64,000 nt of DNA from Novosphingobium sp. UBA6272 (GCF_002440635.1 NZ_DJUW01000034.1:23074-87073); one strand, 5' to 3'; shown: positions 24,734 to 33,535, counted from the stretch's first letter. Notes: generated by a model from the letters alone, not told the origin. A program made the numbers and translations.

Positions 24734-25545
24734 ACCGCAAGCATTTCACCTTTGCTTGCGATGGCGCCGAACTGGTCGGTTCACTCGATATGGCCGCTGG
24801 CAGCACCGGCCTGCTGATCGTCAGCGGCGGCAACGAAGTGCGTGCGGGACCCTGGGGCAGCCAGGCCCAGTTGGCCGACCGGATCGCCGCTTCAGGCTTT
24901 CCGGTACTCCGGTTTGACCGGCGCGGGATCGGCGACAGCGAGGGCGCCAACGCGGGCTTTACCGACAGCGGCCCCGATATAGCCGCAGCGATCCGCGCCT
25001 TCCGCAATCATGTGCCGACGCTGCGCAAGGTCGTCGCCTATGGCAATTGCGACGCAGCCAGCGCGCTCATGTTGAACAGCGGTGAAGGCTGCGACGCGCT
25101 GGTGCTGGCCAACCCGTGGACCTTCGATCCCGAGCCGGAGGCAGTCGTCGAAGCCCCGTCCGAACAAGCAGCCCCAACACCGATGCCGCCCACCGCGCTG
25201 CGCAGCTATTACTTGCGCCGCCTGTTCAACCTGGCAGCGTGGAAGCGCCTGCTGGGCGGCAAGGTTAAGGTCACCGAAATGGCGGCGAGCCTGGTCGAGG
25301 CGGTCGGCCCCGATGGTCCGCCGAGCAACCTCGCGCAGGAAATGGCCGCTGGGCTGGAGAAGTTTGCCGGTCCCGCCACCATCCTGCTCGCCGAAAACGA
25401 CCGCACGGCTCAGGCGTTCAAGGCCGCCTGGGACAAGAACGATCCGCGACTGCGGACCTGCCCCGGTGCCGGGCACAGCTTTGTCGAACCGCAAGCGCGA
25501 ATCTGGCTGCAAGGCCAGATCCTCGCGGCACTGCGCGGACTTTAG
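24730..25545 (+). CDS. XrtA-associated hydrolase 1 (TIGR03100 type)
   Basis: The start is ATG 24730, overlapping the previous stop (ATGA). The 271-residue alpha/beta-hydrolase has LLIVSGGNEVRAGPWGSQ, LRFDRRGIGDSEG, the nucleophile-elbow-like VAYGNCDAAS (Cys107 where Ser is usual) and a late GAGHSF with the catalytic-type His. A Cys nucleophile recalls dienelactone-hydrolase-type enzymes. It may release or edit thioesters on the acyl carrier protein, or act on a polysaccharide ester; both are inference. It ends on overlapping stop codons with the convergent trxB. Confidence 0.82.
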   Translation: MNRKHFTFACDGAELVGSLDMAAGSTGLLIVSGGNEVRAGPWGSQAQLADRIAASGFPVLRFDRRGIGDSEGANAGFTDSGPDIAAAIRAFRNHVPTLRKVVAYGNCDAASALMLNSGEGCDALVLANPWTFDPEPEAVVEAPSEQAAPTPMPPTALRSYYLRRLFNLAAWKRLLGGKVKVTEMAASLVEAVGPDGPPSNLAQEMAAGLEKFAGPATILLAENDRTAQAFKAAWDKNDPRLRTCPGAGHSFVEPQARIWLQGQILAALRGL

Positions 25546-26495
25546 CCCTTCGTAGCGGCGAATTCGCGCTCGGCCAGGAAGCGCTCGGCATCAAGCGCGG
25601 CCATGCAGCCGGTGCCGGCAGCGGTAACGGCCTGGCGATAGACGTGATCCATCACGTCGCCGCAGGCGAACACCCCGGGGATCGCAGTCTTGGGAGTGCC
25701 GGGCTCGACCAGCAGATAGCCACTGGCATCCATCTCGAGCTTGTCCTTGAACAGCTCGGTCGCGGGGGCATGGCCGATCGCGACGAAAGCTCCCTGGGTC
25801 GGTTCGACTGAGCTTGCGCCGGTCACGGTATCGGTCAGCGCCACGCCGGTCAGCCCGCTGGCATCGCCGACGAAGTGATCGACCGCCTTGTTCCACAGTA
25901 CCTTGATGTTGGGATGGGCCAGCAGCCGATCCTGCAGGATCTTCTCGGCGCGCAGGCTGTCGCGGCGGTGGATCAGGGTCACGTCCTGGCTGTGGTTGGT
26001 GAGGTAGAGCGCCTCTTCCACCGCGGTATTGCCCCCGCCGATCACCACCACCTTCTTGCCGCGATAGAAGAACCCGTCGCAGGTCGCGCAGGCCGAAACG
26101 CCCTTGCCCGAAAGCTCTTGCTCGCCCGGTACGCCCAGCCACTTGGCCTGGGCCCCGGTCGCGATCACCAGCGTTTCGCCCTCATAGATGTCGCCGCTGT
26201 CACCCACCGCGCGGAACGGCGGGCCCGAGAGGTCGACCGAGGTGATCGTATCCCACAGCATCCGGGTGCCGACATGTTCGGCCTGGGCCTGCATTTCCTG
26301 CATCAGCCACGGCCCCTGAATCACATCACGAAAGCCGGGATAATTCTCGACATCGGTGGTGATGGTCAGCTGCCCGCCGGGCTGTAGCCCCTGGACCACG
26401 ATCGGCTGCATCCCGGCGCGGGCACCATAGATCGCGGCCGAAAGCCCTGCCGGTCCCGAACCGATGATCAGCATGCGCGTGGTGTGGGTTGCCAT
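25542..26495 (-). CDS. trxB: Thioredoxin reductase
   Basis: The 317-residue flavoprotein starts at ATG 26495 with GGAGGACGAG just upstream; the frame extends further but without a ribosome site. It has the FAD-binding GSGPAGLSAAIYGARAG, the redox motif SACATCDGFF (CATC), the NADPH-binding VVIGGGNTAVEEALYL and the C-terminal FACGDVMDHVYRQAVTAAG. It reduces thioredoxin with NADPH in the cytosol. This is a housekeeping gene between two polysaccharide clusters. Confidence 0.96.
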   Translation of the reverse strand: MATHTTRMLIIGSGPAGLSAAIYGARAGMQPIVVQGLQPGGQLTITTDVENYPGFRDVIQGPWLMQEMQAQAEHVGTRMLWDTITSVDLSGPPFRAVGDSGDIYEGETLVIATGAQAKWLGVPGEQELSGKGVSACATCDGFFYRGKKVVVIGGGNTAVEEALYLTNHSQDVTLIHRRDSLRAEKILQDRLLAHPNIKVLWNKAVDHFVGDASGLTGVALTDTVTGASSVEPTQGAFVAIGHAPATELFKDKLEMDASGYLLVEPGTPKTAIPGVFACGDVMDHVYRQAVTAAGTGCMAALDAERFLAEREFAATKG

Positions 26496-26611
26496 CTCGT
26501 CCTCCGTTATGTCGGTGGCAGATAGGCAGCACATGGCCCGAATGCCAGAGTTGCAGGCGGCGATTTCCCCCGGATTGACGCAAGCCCCGCTTGCGCGCAA
26601 AGCGCTTCGCC

Positions 26612-27481
26612 ATGACTCCGCACGGACCGACCGCCAACAGCTTCATCTCGCAGCGCCTGCGCCTGCATTACGTCGATTGGGGCAATCCTTCGGCACCGCC
26701 GCTGATCCTTCAGCACGGCGGGCGCGACCACAGCCGCAGCTGGGACTGGGTGGCGGAAGAGCTGGCCAAGGACTGGCACGTGATCGCCCCCGATTTGCGC
26801 GGCCACGGCGACAGCGCCTGGGCGCCCGACGGCAATTACGAGATGAACGCCTTCGTCTATGACTTTGCCCAACTGGTCCACACGCTGGATCATGAGCAGG
26901 TGACGATCGTGGCGCACTCGCTCGGCGGCAACGTCGCGACGCGGTTCACCGGGCTTTACCCTGAAAAGGTCCGCAAGCTGGTCAACATCGAGGGACTTGG
27001 CCCCTCCCCCCAGACCCGCGCCGAACGTGAGGCGAAGGGCTATGCCAACCGCTTTCGCGAATGGATCGAAAAGCGCCGCGCTGCCGCCGGGCGAATCCCC
27101 CGGCGCTATCCAACGATCGAAGCGGCTTTCGCGCGGATGAAGGAGGAGAACTCCTTCCTGACCGACGAACAGGCCCGCCACCTGACCATTCACGGGGCAA
27201 GCCGCAACGAAGATGGCACCTGGAGCTGGAAGTTCGATCCCTATCTCAATGTCTGGCCGTTTGAGGATACCCCGCAGCACCTGAGCGAAGAGCTTTGGCG
27301 GGCGATAACCTGCCCGGTACTGCTGCTTTACGGCAACGATTCATGGGCAACCAGCCCGACCAAGGACGGTCGCGACAAGCTGTTCCAGAACGCTCGGGTG
27401 GTCGACTTCGAGAATGCCGGACACTGGCTTCACCATGACCAGTTCGACCGCTTCATCGCGGAAGTGCGGGCGTTCCTCTAG
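26612..27481 (+). CDS. Alpha/beta-fold hydrolase
   Basis: The 289-residue protein (ATG 26612; a TTG at 26591 is an in-frame alternative) has LILQHGGRDHSRSWDW, an oxyanion-type loop, DLRGHGDSAW, the nucleophile elbow VAHSLGGNVA with Ser, and the C-terminal catalytic His in AGHWLHHDQF. It belongs to the broad family of esterases, epoxide hydrolases and C-C hydrolases; substrate specificity cannot be read. It ends 4 bp inside the convergent phosphatase gene. It has no obvious link to the flanking polysaccharide genes. Confidence 0.87.
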   Translation: MTPHGPTANSFISQRLRLHYVDWGNPSAPPLILQHGGRDHSRSWDWVAEELAKDWHVIAPDLRGHGDSAWAPDGNYEMNAFVYDFAQLVHTLDHEQVTIVAHSLGGNVATRFTGLYPEKVRKLVNIEGLGPSPQTRAEREAKGYANRFREWIEKRRAAAGRIPRRYPTIEAAFARMKEENSFLTDEQARHLTIHGASRNEDGTWSWKFDPYLNVWPFEDTPQHLSEELWRAITCPVLLLYGNDSWATSPTKDGRDKLFQNARVVDFENAGHWLHHDQFDRFIAEVRAFL

Positions 27482-28257
27482 CCTTCGAGGTAATGCCCGC
27501 GCAGCGCCTCGCGCTTGGCCGCATCGATCCCCAGAACTTCGGCCAGATAGGTATCGAGGCTTCCATAACGCGCCTCGACTGCCCGGAAGGTGGCGTTGAG
27601 GTAATCGGCTTCAACCCCCATCAGCGCGCGGATCGTTTCGTCGGAAATCGCGCCATGGCGCTCGCGGATCTGCACTGCACCGGCTTCGATCCGGGCTTCG
27701 ATGTTCCCGGCGCTGTTGGTCAGCAGGTAATCGTCCATGATCGCCTCGCGCGAGACGCCCAGCACGTGCTGCGCCATGGCGACCGCGAAGCCTGTGCGGT
27801 CTTTCCCGGCCACACAATGGACCAGGCTGGGTCCGTCGGCGCGGTGCAGCAGTTCGAAATAGAGCCGCAGCATCGGCACCAGGTTTTCGCGGAAGGCGAT
27901 CCCGTCATACAGCCGGACCATCGCCGCGCGGGCTTCAGCGGCAGTCACCACGCCGTCGGCAGCTTCGGTGTGGAGCGCGAGGCCGGCGGTTTCCTCAGGG
28001 TAAGTCCAGACTTGCCCGGCGAAGCCATCGTGGCGACGACAGGGCTTGCTGTCGCGCTCGATCGGACCGCGCAGGTCGATCACATCGGCGATGCCAAGAT
28101 CGTGGATCGCCTGCAGATCGGCATCACTGGCGTCGCCATGCTGGGCCGAGCGCCACAGCAAACCGGTCTTTACCCGCGCCCCTTCCGCGCCTTCGTAACC
28201 GCCATAATCGCGGAAGTTGTGGACGCCATCGAGCTTGAGAACGCGGGGATCAGTCAT
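27478..28257 (-). CDS. Tyrosine-protein phosphatase (Y_phosphatase3/PtpA-like)
   Basis: The start is ATG 28257, giving 259 residues. NFRDYGGYEG at the N-terminus and the P-loop VHCVAGKDRTGF (Cys148, Arg154) are the signature of the dual-specificity/lipid-phosphatase-like bacterial family. DLRGPIERDSKP precedes it and may bear the general-acid region. The GKDRTG form is often found in enzymes acting on phosphoinositides or phosphotyrosine. Two tyrosine kinases for polysaccharide export are encoded within 20 kb on either side, so one could be a substrate, but the usual partner is a low-molecular-weight phosphatase and this is speculation. Confidence 0.87.
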   Translation of the reverse strand: MTDPRVLKLDGVHNFRDYGGYEGAEGARVKTGLLWRSAQHGDASDADLQAIHDLGIADVIDLRGPIERDSKPCRRHDGFAGQVWTYPEETAGLALHTEAADGVVTAAEARAAMVRLYDGIAFRENLVPMLRLYFELLHRADGPSLVHCVAGKDRTGFAVAMAQHVLGVSREAIMDDYLLTNSAGNIEARIEAGAVQIRERHGAISDETIRALMGVEADYLNATFRAVEARYGSLDTYLAEVLGIDAAKREALRGHYLEG

Positions 28258-28294
28258 AGCCGGGCCAGTGACAGCTTGTCTGCCCCGGCGCAAG

Positions 28295-29566
28295 TCACAG
28301 CGACCAGTCAGCCCTGCCGCCGAACACACCCTTGAGGTCGGCCAGGGTCCCGCCCGGCGCAAGCCTGGCGCGGAGCGCATCGAGCCCCAGCGCCAGATAA
28401 TCGCCATGCGGCACCGCCAGCAGCACCAGATCGAATGGACCGGCCGGAAGCTCCGCCGCCAGCTCGACGCCGTATTCGTGCCGCGCCTCCCCCGGATCGG
28501 CCATCGGATCGTGGATCGTCACGCTGTGGCCCAGCTTGCCCAGCGCGGCGGCCAGATCGGCGACCTTGCTGTTGCGCAGGTCGGGGATGTTTTCCTTGAA
28601 GGTCAGCCCCAGCACCAGCGCTGAGCCACCCTTGCCGCCGCGCGCGGTATGCAGTTCGCCGGCAACCCATTCAGCCATCGAATCGTTGATCCCGCGCCCG
28701 GCTGTAATCACGTTGGGTTCGATCCCCAGTTCGCGGGCGCGGTGCGCGAGGTAATAGGGATCGATCCCGATGCAGTGTCCGCCGACCAGGCCGGGGGTGA
28801 ACGGCAGGAAGTTCCACTTGGTCCCGGCCGCCGCCAGCACGTCCCAGGTCGAAATTCCGATCCGCGAGAAAATCTGCGCGATCTCGTTCATGAAGGCGAT
28901 GTTGATATCGCGCTGGGCGTTCTCGATCACCTTGGCGGCCTCGGCGACCTTGATCGAACTTGCGCGGAACACACCGCCGGTGGTAACCGCGCCATACAGT
29001 GCGGAGACGTCATCCAGCACTTCGGGGGTCTGGCCGGAGACCACCTTGGTGATCTTGTCGACCGTATGCTCGCGGTCGCCGGGATTGATCCGTTCGGGGC
29101 TGTAAGCGAGAAAGAAGTCCTTCCCGCAGATCAGACCAGAAACCTCTTCCAGCACCGGCGCGCAGATATCCTCGGTGACGCCTGGATAGACCGTGCTTTC
29201 ATAGACCACCACCGGACGGCGGTCTTCGGCGGCGGCACCGGCCAGCACCGCGCCGACCGAGCGGCTGGCGCGGACCACCAGATCGAGATCGGGCCTGTTC
29301 TCGCCATCAATCGGGGTCGGCACGGTGACAATGTAGAAATCACACGGCGGGCAGCTCTCCACGCCTTCGTGCAGCGTGATTGGGCTGGCGGTCAGCGCCG
29401 GCTCCTCGATCTCGCCGGTCCGGTCGTGGCCGGTTCGCAGTTCGGCGATGCGACCTTTGTCGACATCGACGCCGTGGGTTTCGAAATGGCGCGCGAGGGC
29501 CAGAGCCAGCGGCAGGCCAACATAGCCGAGGCCGATCACGGCAACGCGAGGAGAAAAGTCGTTCAT
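28295..29566 (-). CDS. UDP-sugar 6-dehydrogenase (TviB/WbpA/WbpO-like)
   Basis: This 423-residue protein has the NAD-binding VIGLGYVGLPLALAL (10-24), TVPTPIDGENRPDL, ESTVYPGVTED, the linker EAAKVIENAQRDINIAFMNE and the catalytic GGHCIGIDPYYL (Cys265). The last motif and the EIAQIFSRIG context fit dehydrogenases of UDP-GlcNAc, UDP-GalNAc or UDP-ManNAc rather than UDP-glucose. It should make a UDP-hexosaminuronic acid for the second polysaccharide. It lies 9 bases after the phosphoglycosyl transferase gene, in the same minus operon. Confidence 0.88.
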   Translation of the reverse strand: MNDFSPRVAVIGLGYVGLPLALALARHFETHGVDVDKGRIAELRTGHDRTGEIEEPALTASPITLHEGVESCPPCDFYIVTVPTPIDGENRPDLDLVVRASRSVGAVLAGAAAEDRRPVVVYESTVYPGVTEDICAPVLEEVSGLICGKDFFLAYSPERINPGDREHTVDKITKVVSGQTPEVLDDVSALYGAVTTGGVFRASSIKVAEAAKVIENAQRDINIAFMNEIAQIFSRIGISTWDVLAAAGTKWNFLPFTPGLVGGHCIGIDPYYLAHRARELGIEPNVITAGRGINDSMAEWVAGELHTARGGKGGSALVLGLTFKENIPDLRNSKVADLAAALGKLGHSVTIHDPMADPGEARHEYGVELAAELPAGPFDLVLLAVPHGDYLALGLDALRARLAPGGTLADLKGVFGGRADWSL

Positions 29567-29575
29567 CGGATAGCC

Positions 29576-30853
29576 TTATTTGTGACCGAAACCGGTCAGC
29601 ATCGTTTTCACCGTCTTCATGACGATCAGAATGTCGAGCCAAATTGAGAAGTTGCGGATGTAATAGAAATCGTACTGAAGCTTCAATTTGATGTCGTCTA
29701 CCCCGGCGACATGGCCCTGATTGACCTGGGCCCATCCGGTGATCCCCGGCTTGACGATGTGCCGATAGCGGTAGAACGGCACTTCGGCCTGGTACCAGTC
29801 GGCCAGCCCGGTCGCTTCCGGGCGAGGTCCGATCAGGCTCATTTCGCCGCGCAGGACGTTGATCAGCTGCGGCAATTCATCGATCCGGGTGAACCGCAGA
29901 AAACGACCGAGCCGGGTGATTCGGTCATCTTCCTTGCGCGTGATCAGCTCTTCAACCGGGGCCTTGGCGCTGCCATTGTTGCTGACCTTCATGGTCCTGA
30001 ACTTGAACACGGTGAATTCCTCGCCGCGATAGCCGGTGCGCGATTGGCGGAACAGCGACGGCCCAGGACTGTCGATGCGGACTGCGATAGCCGCGATCAG
30101 GCAGACCGGCAGCACGATCGGAGCCAATGACAAGGCAACTATCCAGTCGATCGCCTGCTTGGGCAGCATCCACGAATTGGCCGGTCCAAGCGCGCCGAAA
30201 TTGTTTTCGGAAAGATGTTCAAGCTCGGTCCGACCGGTCAGTGATTCGTAAAGGTCCTTCGAGTGGTAAATCGGGATTCCGGCCAGCGTGAAATCGGCGA
30301 TTCGCGCTTCCCACTCATCGCTGTGATCAAAGCGGAAATCGGCAGTGATCGCGTCGATCTCCTCAAGCGACGAATCCAGCGACAGCTCCACGCTGGAAAC
30401 GCCAGCCAGCTCGGCGAAGGCAGGCATTCGTCCGCCGGGTATGGTCCCAAGCCGCAACACCGTTTTGCGCTGGACTACCAAGTAGACCATGAAGAACCAG
30501 ACCACGCAGGCAAAGAAGCTCAAAACCAGCAGCGACCGGGTATATTCGATCCGCAGCAACAGAATGCCGGAAAGGACTAGGCCGAACGAAGCCAGATAGC
30601 CTGGCAGAATCCCGAAGCTTTCAAAGGTCCCCGGCAGTTTGCTGAGCGAGCGGTGCAGGGTAAAACCCAGCACCAGGGCGATCAGGCAGGCAATCAAGGT
30701 GTTTTGTGCAACGTAATCATGCCAGCGGGCCGGCAGAAATCGCACGGTTAGGAAAAACGGCCAGATCACACAGGCCAGGGCCGCGATGCCAAGTTGCGTC
30801 AGCGGATTGAGCCACGCCGATTTGCGCTGCAAACGGAGCCTGTTCGGTGCCAT
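29576..30853 (-). CDS. Polyprenyl-phosphate sugar phosphotransferase (WbaP/WcaJ type)
   Basis: The 425-residue protein has four to five N-terminal membrane helices, a Rossmann-like middle part, a re-entrant helix near 235-260, and the conserved C-terminal transferase domain. The domain motifs are FRQSRTGYRGEEFTVFKFRTM, RIDELPQLINVLRGEMSLIG, PRPEATGL and VKPGITGWAQVNQGHVA. It starts repeat-unit synthesis by moving a sugar-1-phosphate onto undecaprenyl phosphate. It is transcribed away from the rhamnose operon; the divergent control region is 30854-30946. It is the likely initiating enzyme of the second cluster. Confidence 0.92.
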   Translation of the reverse strand: MAPNRLRLQRKSAWLNPLTQLGIAALACVIWPFFLTVRFLPARWHDYVAQNTLIACLIALVLGFTLHRSLSKLPGTFESFGILPGYLASFGLVLSGILLLRIEYTRSLLVLSFFACVVWFFMVYLVVQRKTVLRLGTIPGGRMPAFAELAGVSSVELSLDSSLEEIDAITADFRFDHSDEWEARIADFTLAGIPIYHSKDLYESLTGRTELEHLSENNFGALGPANSWMLPKQAIDWIVALSLAPIVLPVCLIAAIAVRIDSPGPSLFRQSRTGYRGEEFTVFKFRTMKVSNNGSAKAPVEELITRKEDDRITRLGRFLRFTRIDELPQLINVLRGEMSLIGPRPEATGLADWYQAEVPFYRYRHIVKPGITGWAQVNQGHVAGVDDIKLKLQYDFYYIRNFSIWLDILIVMKTVKTMLTGFGHK

Positions 30854-30946
30854 CGGCGCGCTGATCCTCAGCCGGTTGAATTGAAAAGCGATCCCGCCCG
30901 CTGTTGGGGCTGGTCATGCTGACTAAGGCGGCATAAGGGATTTGTC

Positions 30947-31015
30947 ATGTCCAAAATCCTGAAAGACATTCGTAATTCGGAAATTCCCCGTCTTGACGGA
31001 GACTTGGCTGCGTGA
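30947..31015 (+). CDS. Putative 22-residue leader peptide ahead of rfbC
   Basis: A short frame encodes MSKILKDIRNSEIPRLDGDL and two final Ala. AAGGGA at 30935-30940 lies six bases before ATG 30947. Its TGA (31013-31015) overlaps the GTG start of rfbC (31012-31014) in a different frame, so ribosomes finishing this peptide would reach the rfbC start. This geometry fits translational coupling by an upstream frame. No attenuation hairpin or run of regulatory codons was seen. The peptide matches nothing I recognise. Confidence 0.45.
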   Translation: MSKILKDIRNSEIPRLDGDLAA

Positions 31016-31575
31016 TCCCGAAATTAATTCGCCCCCGCCGTTTCGGTGATGCGCGCGGGTGGTTCAGCGAAACCTACAATGCGAGGACCTTTGCCGAGCT
31101 TGGGATCGGTGATGTGTTCGTGCAGGACAATCACAGCCTGTCGGTAACACGAGGGACCCTGCGTGGGTTGCATTGCCAACTTGCACCATTTGCGCAGGCC
31201 AAGCTGGTGCGCTGCCTGAGCGGGGCGATTTACGATGTCGCGGTTGACCTGCGCCGCGGTTCGCCGACATTCGGAAACTGGGTAGCCGCGACCCTGACCG
31301 CCGAGGGCGGCGAGCAGCTTTACGTGCCGGTCGGCTTCGCCCATGGCTTCCTGACACTGACCGACAATGTCGAAGTCCACTACAAGTGTACCGATTATTA
31401 TGCACCCGAATGCGAAGCCGGGGTGATGTGGAACGATCCAGCGATCAGGATCGCTTGGCCGCTTGAGGGGATCGAACCGGTCCTATCCGACAAGGATCAA
31501 TTGCTCCCCGCATTGGGCGACTTTGCAGGCCAGTTCGACTATGATGGCACGCCGCTGGCACCGCTGGAGTCCTGA
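31012..31575 (+). CDS. rfbC: dTDP-4-dehydrorhamnose 3,5-epimerase
   Basis: The 187-residue protein is a full-length RmlC cupin: PRRFGDARGWFSETYN, FVQDNHSLS, TLRGLHCQ (catalytic His54), YDVAVDLRRGSPTFGNW, and PVGFAHGFLTL. It catalyses the third step of dTDP-L-rhamnose synthesis. The GTG start overlaps the stop of a putative leader peptide and has GGAGA about 9 bases upstream. It opens a long plus-strand run of nine genes. Confidence 0.95.
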   Translation: MIPKLIRPRRFGDARGWFSETYNARTFAELGIGDVFVQDNHSLSVTRGTLRGLHCQLAPFAQAKLVRCLSGAIYDVAVDLRRGSPTFGNWVAATLTAEGGEQLYVPVGFAHGFLTLTDNVEVHYKCTDYYAPECEAGVMWNDPAIRIAWPLEGIEPVLSDKDQLLPALGDFAGQFDYDGTPLAPLES

Positions 31576-31581
31576 TCGAGC

Positions 31582-32652
31582 ATGTCCGAACCGCAACGCA
31601 TCCTGGTAACCGGCGGCGCCGGGTTCATCGGCTCGGCGCTGGTCCGGCAGCTGATTGACGAGACGCCGGCCGAGGTCTGCAATGTCGACAAACTGACCTA
31701 TGCCGGAAACCTCGCTTCACTGGCCGAAGCGCGGCAATCCAACCGTCACCATTTCCACCAGGTCGACATCTGCGACGGTCCGGCGCTGGCCCACGTCCTG
31801 GCCGACTTCCGGCCCCAAGCGATCATGCATCTCGCCGCCGAAAGCCATGTCGACCGCTCGATCGACGGCCCGGCGGAATTCATTCAGACCAACGTGGTCG
31901 GCACCTTCACGCTGCTCGATGCGGCAACCGCCTATTGGCGCGGGCTGGACGCGGCGGCGCGCGGCGCGTTCCGGTTCCATCACATCTCGACCGACGAGGT
32001 GTTTGGCTCGCTGGGAACCGAGGGCCATTTCGACGAGTTTACCAGTTATGACCCGCGCTCGCCCTATTCGGCATCCAAGGCGGCGAGCGACCATCTGGTC
32101 CGCGCCTGGCACCACACCCATGGATTGCCCGTGGTCCTGACCAATTGTTCGAACAATTATGGGCCTTACCACTTCCCCGAAAAGCTGATCCCGCTCACCA
32201 TCCTCAAGGCCATCGCGGGCGAATCGCTGCCAGTCTATGGCGATGGCTCCAACGTGCGTGACTGGTTGCATGTCGAAGATCACGCCCGCGCGCTGCGCGC
32301 CGTCGTTGCCGGCGGACGGGTCGGTGAAACCTATTGTGTCGGCGGCAATGCCGAACGGACCAACCTGCAAGTCGTCCATGCGATCTGCGACGAGCTCGAC
32401 CGGCTGCGCCCGCGCAGCGATGGCCAGCCCTACCGTTCCCAGATCAGCTTCGTGACCGACCGTCCGGGACACGATTTCCGCTACGCAATCGATGCCACAA
32501 AGCTGAAGGACGAACTCGGCTGGGAACCACGCGAGACGTTCGAGAGCGGCATCGCCCGGACTGTCGCCTGGTATCTCGGCAACGAGGACTGGTGGCGTGC
32601 GGTCCAGAGCGGGGCTTATCAGGGCGAAAGGCTTGGCTTGGCAAATGGCTGA
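31582..32652 (+). CDS. rfbB: dTDP-glucose 4,6-dehydratase
   Basis: This 356-residue extended SDR has TGGAGFIGSALVRQL at the NAD site, HLAAESHVDRSIDGP, HISTDEVFGSLG with the catalytic Asp-Glu, YSASKAASDHLVRAWHHT with the catalytic Tyr/Lys, and NCSNNYGPYHFPEKLIPL. These are hallmarks of RmlB. It converts dTDP-glucose to dTDP-4-dehydro-6-deoxyglucose in the cytosol. It lies 6 bases after rfbC, and its 3' end overlaps rfbD by 8 bp. Confidence 0.96.
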   Translation: MSEPQRILVTGGAGFIGSALVRQLIDETPAEVCNVDKLTYAGNLASLAEARQSNRHHFHQVDICDGPALAHVLADFRPQAIMHLAAESHVDRSIDGPAEFIQTNVVGTFTLLDAATAYWRGLDAAARGAFRFHHISTDEVFGSLGTEGHFDEFTSYDPRSPYSASKAASDHLVRAWHHTHGLPVVLTNCSNNYGPYHFPEKLIPLTILKAIAGESLPVYGDGSNVRDWLHVEDHARALRAVVAGGRVGETYCVGGNAERTNLQVVHAICDELDRLRPRSDGQPYRSQISFVTDRPGHDFRYAIDATKLKDELGWEPRETFESGIARTVAWYLGNEDWWRAVQSGAYQGERLGLANG

Positions 32653-33535
32653 GCGCTGGTTGCTGACCGGCGGGTCGGGGCAAGTCGGCCTCGCGCTGCG
32701 CCGCAATCCGCCGCCGGGGGTGGATATCGTTGCGCCGGGGCGCGATGTGCTCGACCTGTCGACTTTGATCGATCAGGGCGTTCTCGAGCTTTCCGAGTTT
32801 ACCGCAGTCATCAACTGCGCGGCCTATACCGCAGTTGACAAGGCTGAGACCGAACCCGCTCAGGCCCATGCCGTGAATTGCGAAGCGGCCGGAATGCTGG
32901 GAATAGCAGCTGCGGCAGCGGGCATTCCGATTATCCACGTTTCGACCGACTATGTCTTTGGCGAAGGTGAAGGCCCTTGGCGCGAAGACGATCCGATTGC
33001 CCCATTCAGCGTCTACGGGAAGACAAAGGCGGCGGGTGAAATGGCCGTAAAGGCCTCGCGCGCACGCCACGCAATCGTCCGCACGTCCTGGGTGATCAGT
33101 GCCGATGGCAAAAATTTCGTCAAGACCATGCTCCGGCTCGGCGCCGAGCGCGACGTCTTGCAGGTCGTTGCCGACCAGCGCGGAACGCCGACCTATGCCG
33201 GCGATCTCGCTTCAGCCCTCGCCCGGATCACCGCTAGGTTTGTGGCCGATCCCGAACAGGCTTCGGGCGTGTGGCACTTCGCCAATGCCGGTGAAACAAC
33301 CTGGCACGGTCTGGCCGAGCAGGTCTTCGCCTGCGCCTCCCAGCACGGGCTGAAGGTTCCGACGAAGGTCGAGCCAATCACAACTTCCGAGTACCCCGCC
33401 CCCGCCCGCCGACCGGCGGATTCGCGGCTCGATTTCACAAAAATCGCAAACGACTTTGGTATTTCGCCGCGCCCGTGGCAGGAGGCGGTCGCCGAAATAG
33501 TGGCCCGGCTGGCAGGTGAAGGACAGGCACGATGA
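32645..33535 (+). CDS. rfbD: dTDP-4-dehydrorhamnose reductase
   Basis: The 296-residue SDR starts at ATG 32645; a longer frame lies inside rfbB and is not needed. It has LLTGGSGQVGLAL, NCAAYTAVDKAE, VSTDYVFGEGEGPW, YGKTKAAGEMAV with the Tyr/Lys pair, VRTSWV and DQRGTPTYAGDLA, all typical of RmlD. It makes dTDP-L-rhamnose with NAD(P)H. Start and stop overlap its neighbours, which supports a single rhamnose operon. Confidence 0.95.
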   Translation: MAERWLLTGGSGQVGLALRRNPPPGVDIVAPGRDVLDLSTLIDQGVLELSEFTAVINCAAYTAVDKAETEPAQAHAVNCEAAGMLGIAAAAAGIPIIHVSTDYVFGEGEGPWREDDPIAPFSVYGKTKAAGEMAVKASRARHAIVRTSWVISADGKNFVKTMLRLGAERDVLQVVADQRGTPTYAGDLASALARITARFVADPEQASGVWHFANAGETTWHGLAEQVFACASQHGLKVPTKVEPITTSEYPAPARRPADSRLDFTKIANDFGISPRPWQEAVAEIVARLAGEGQAR

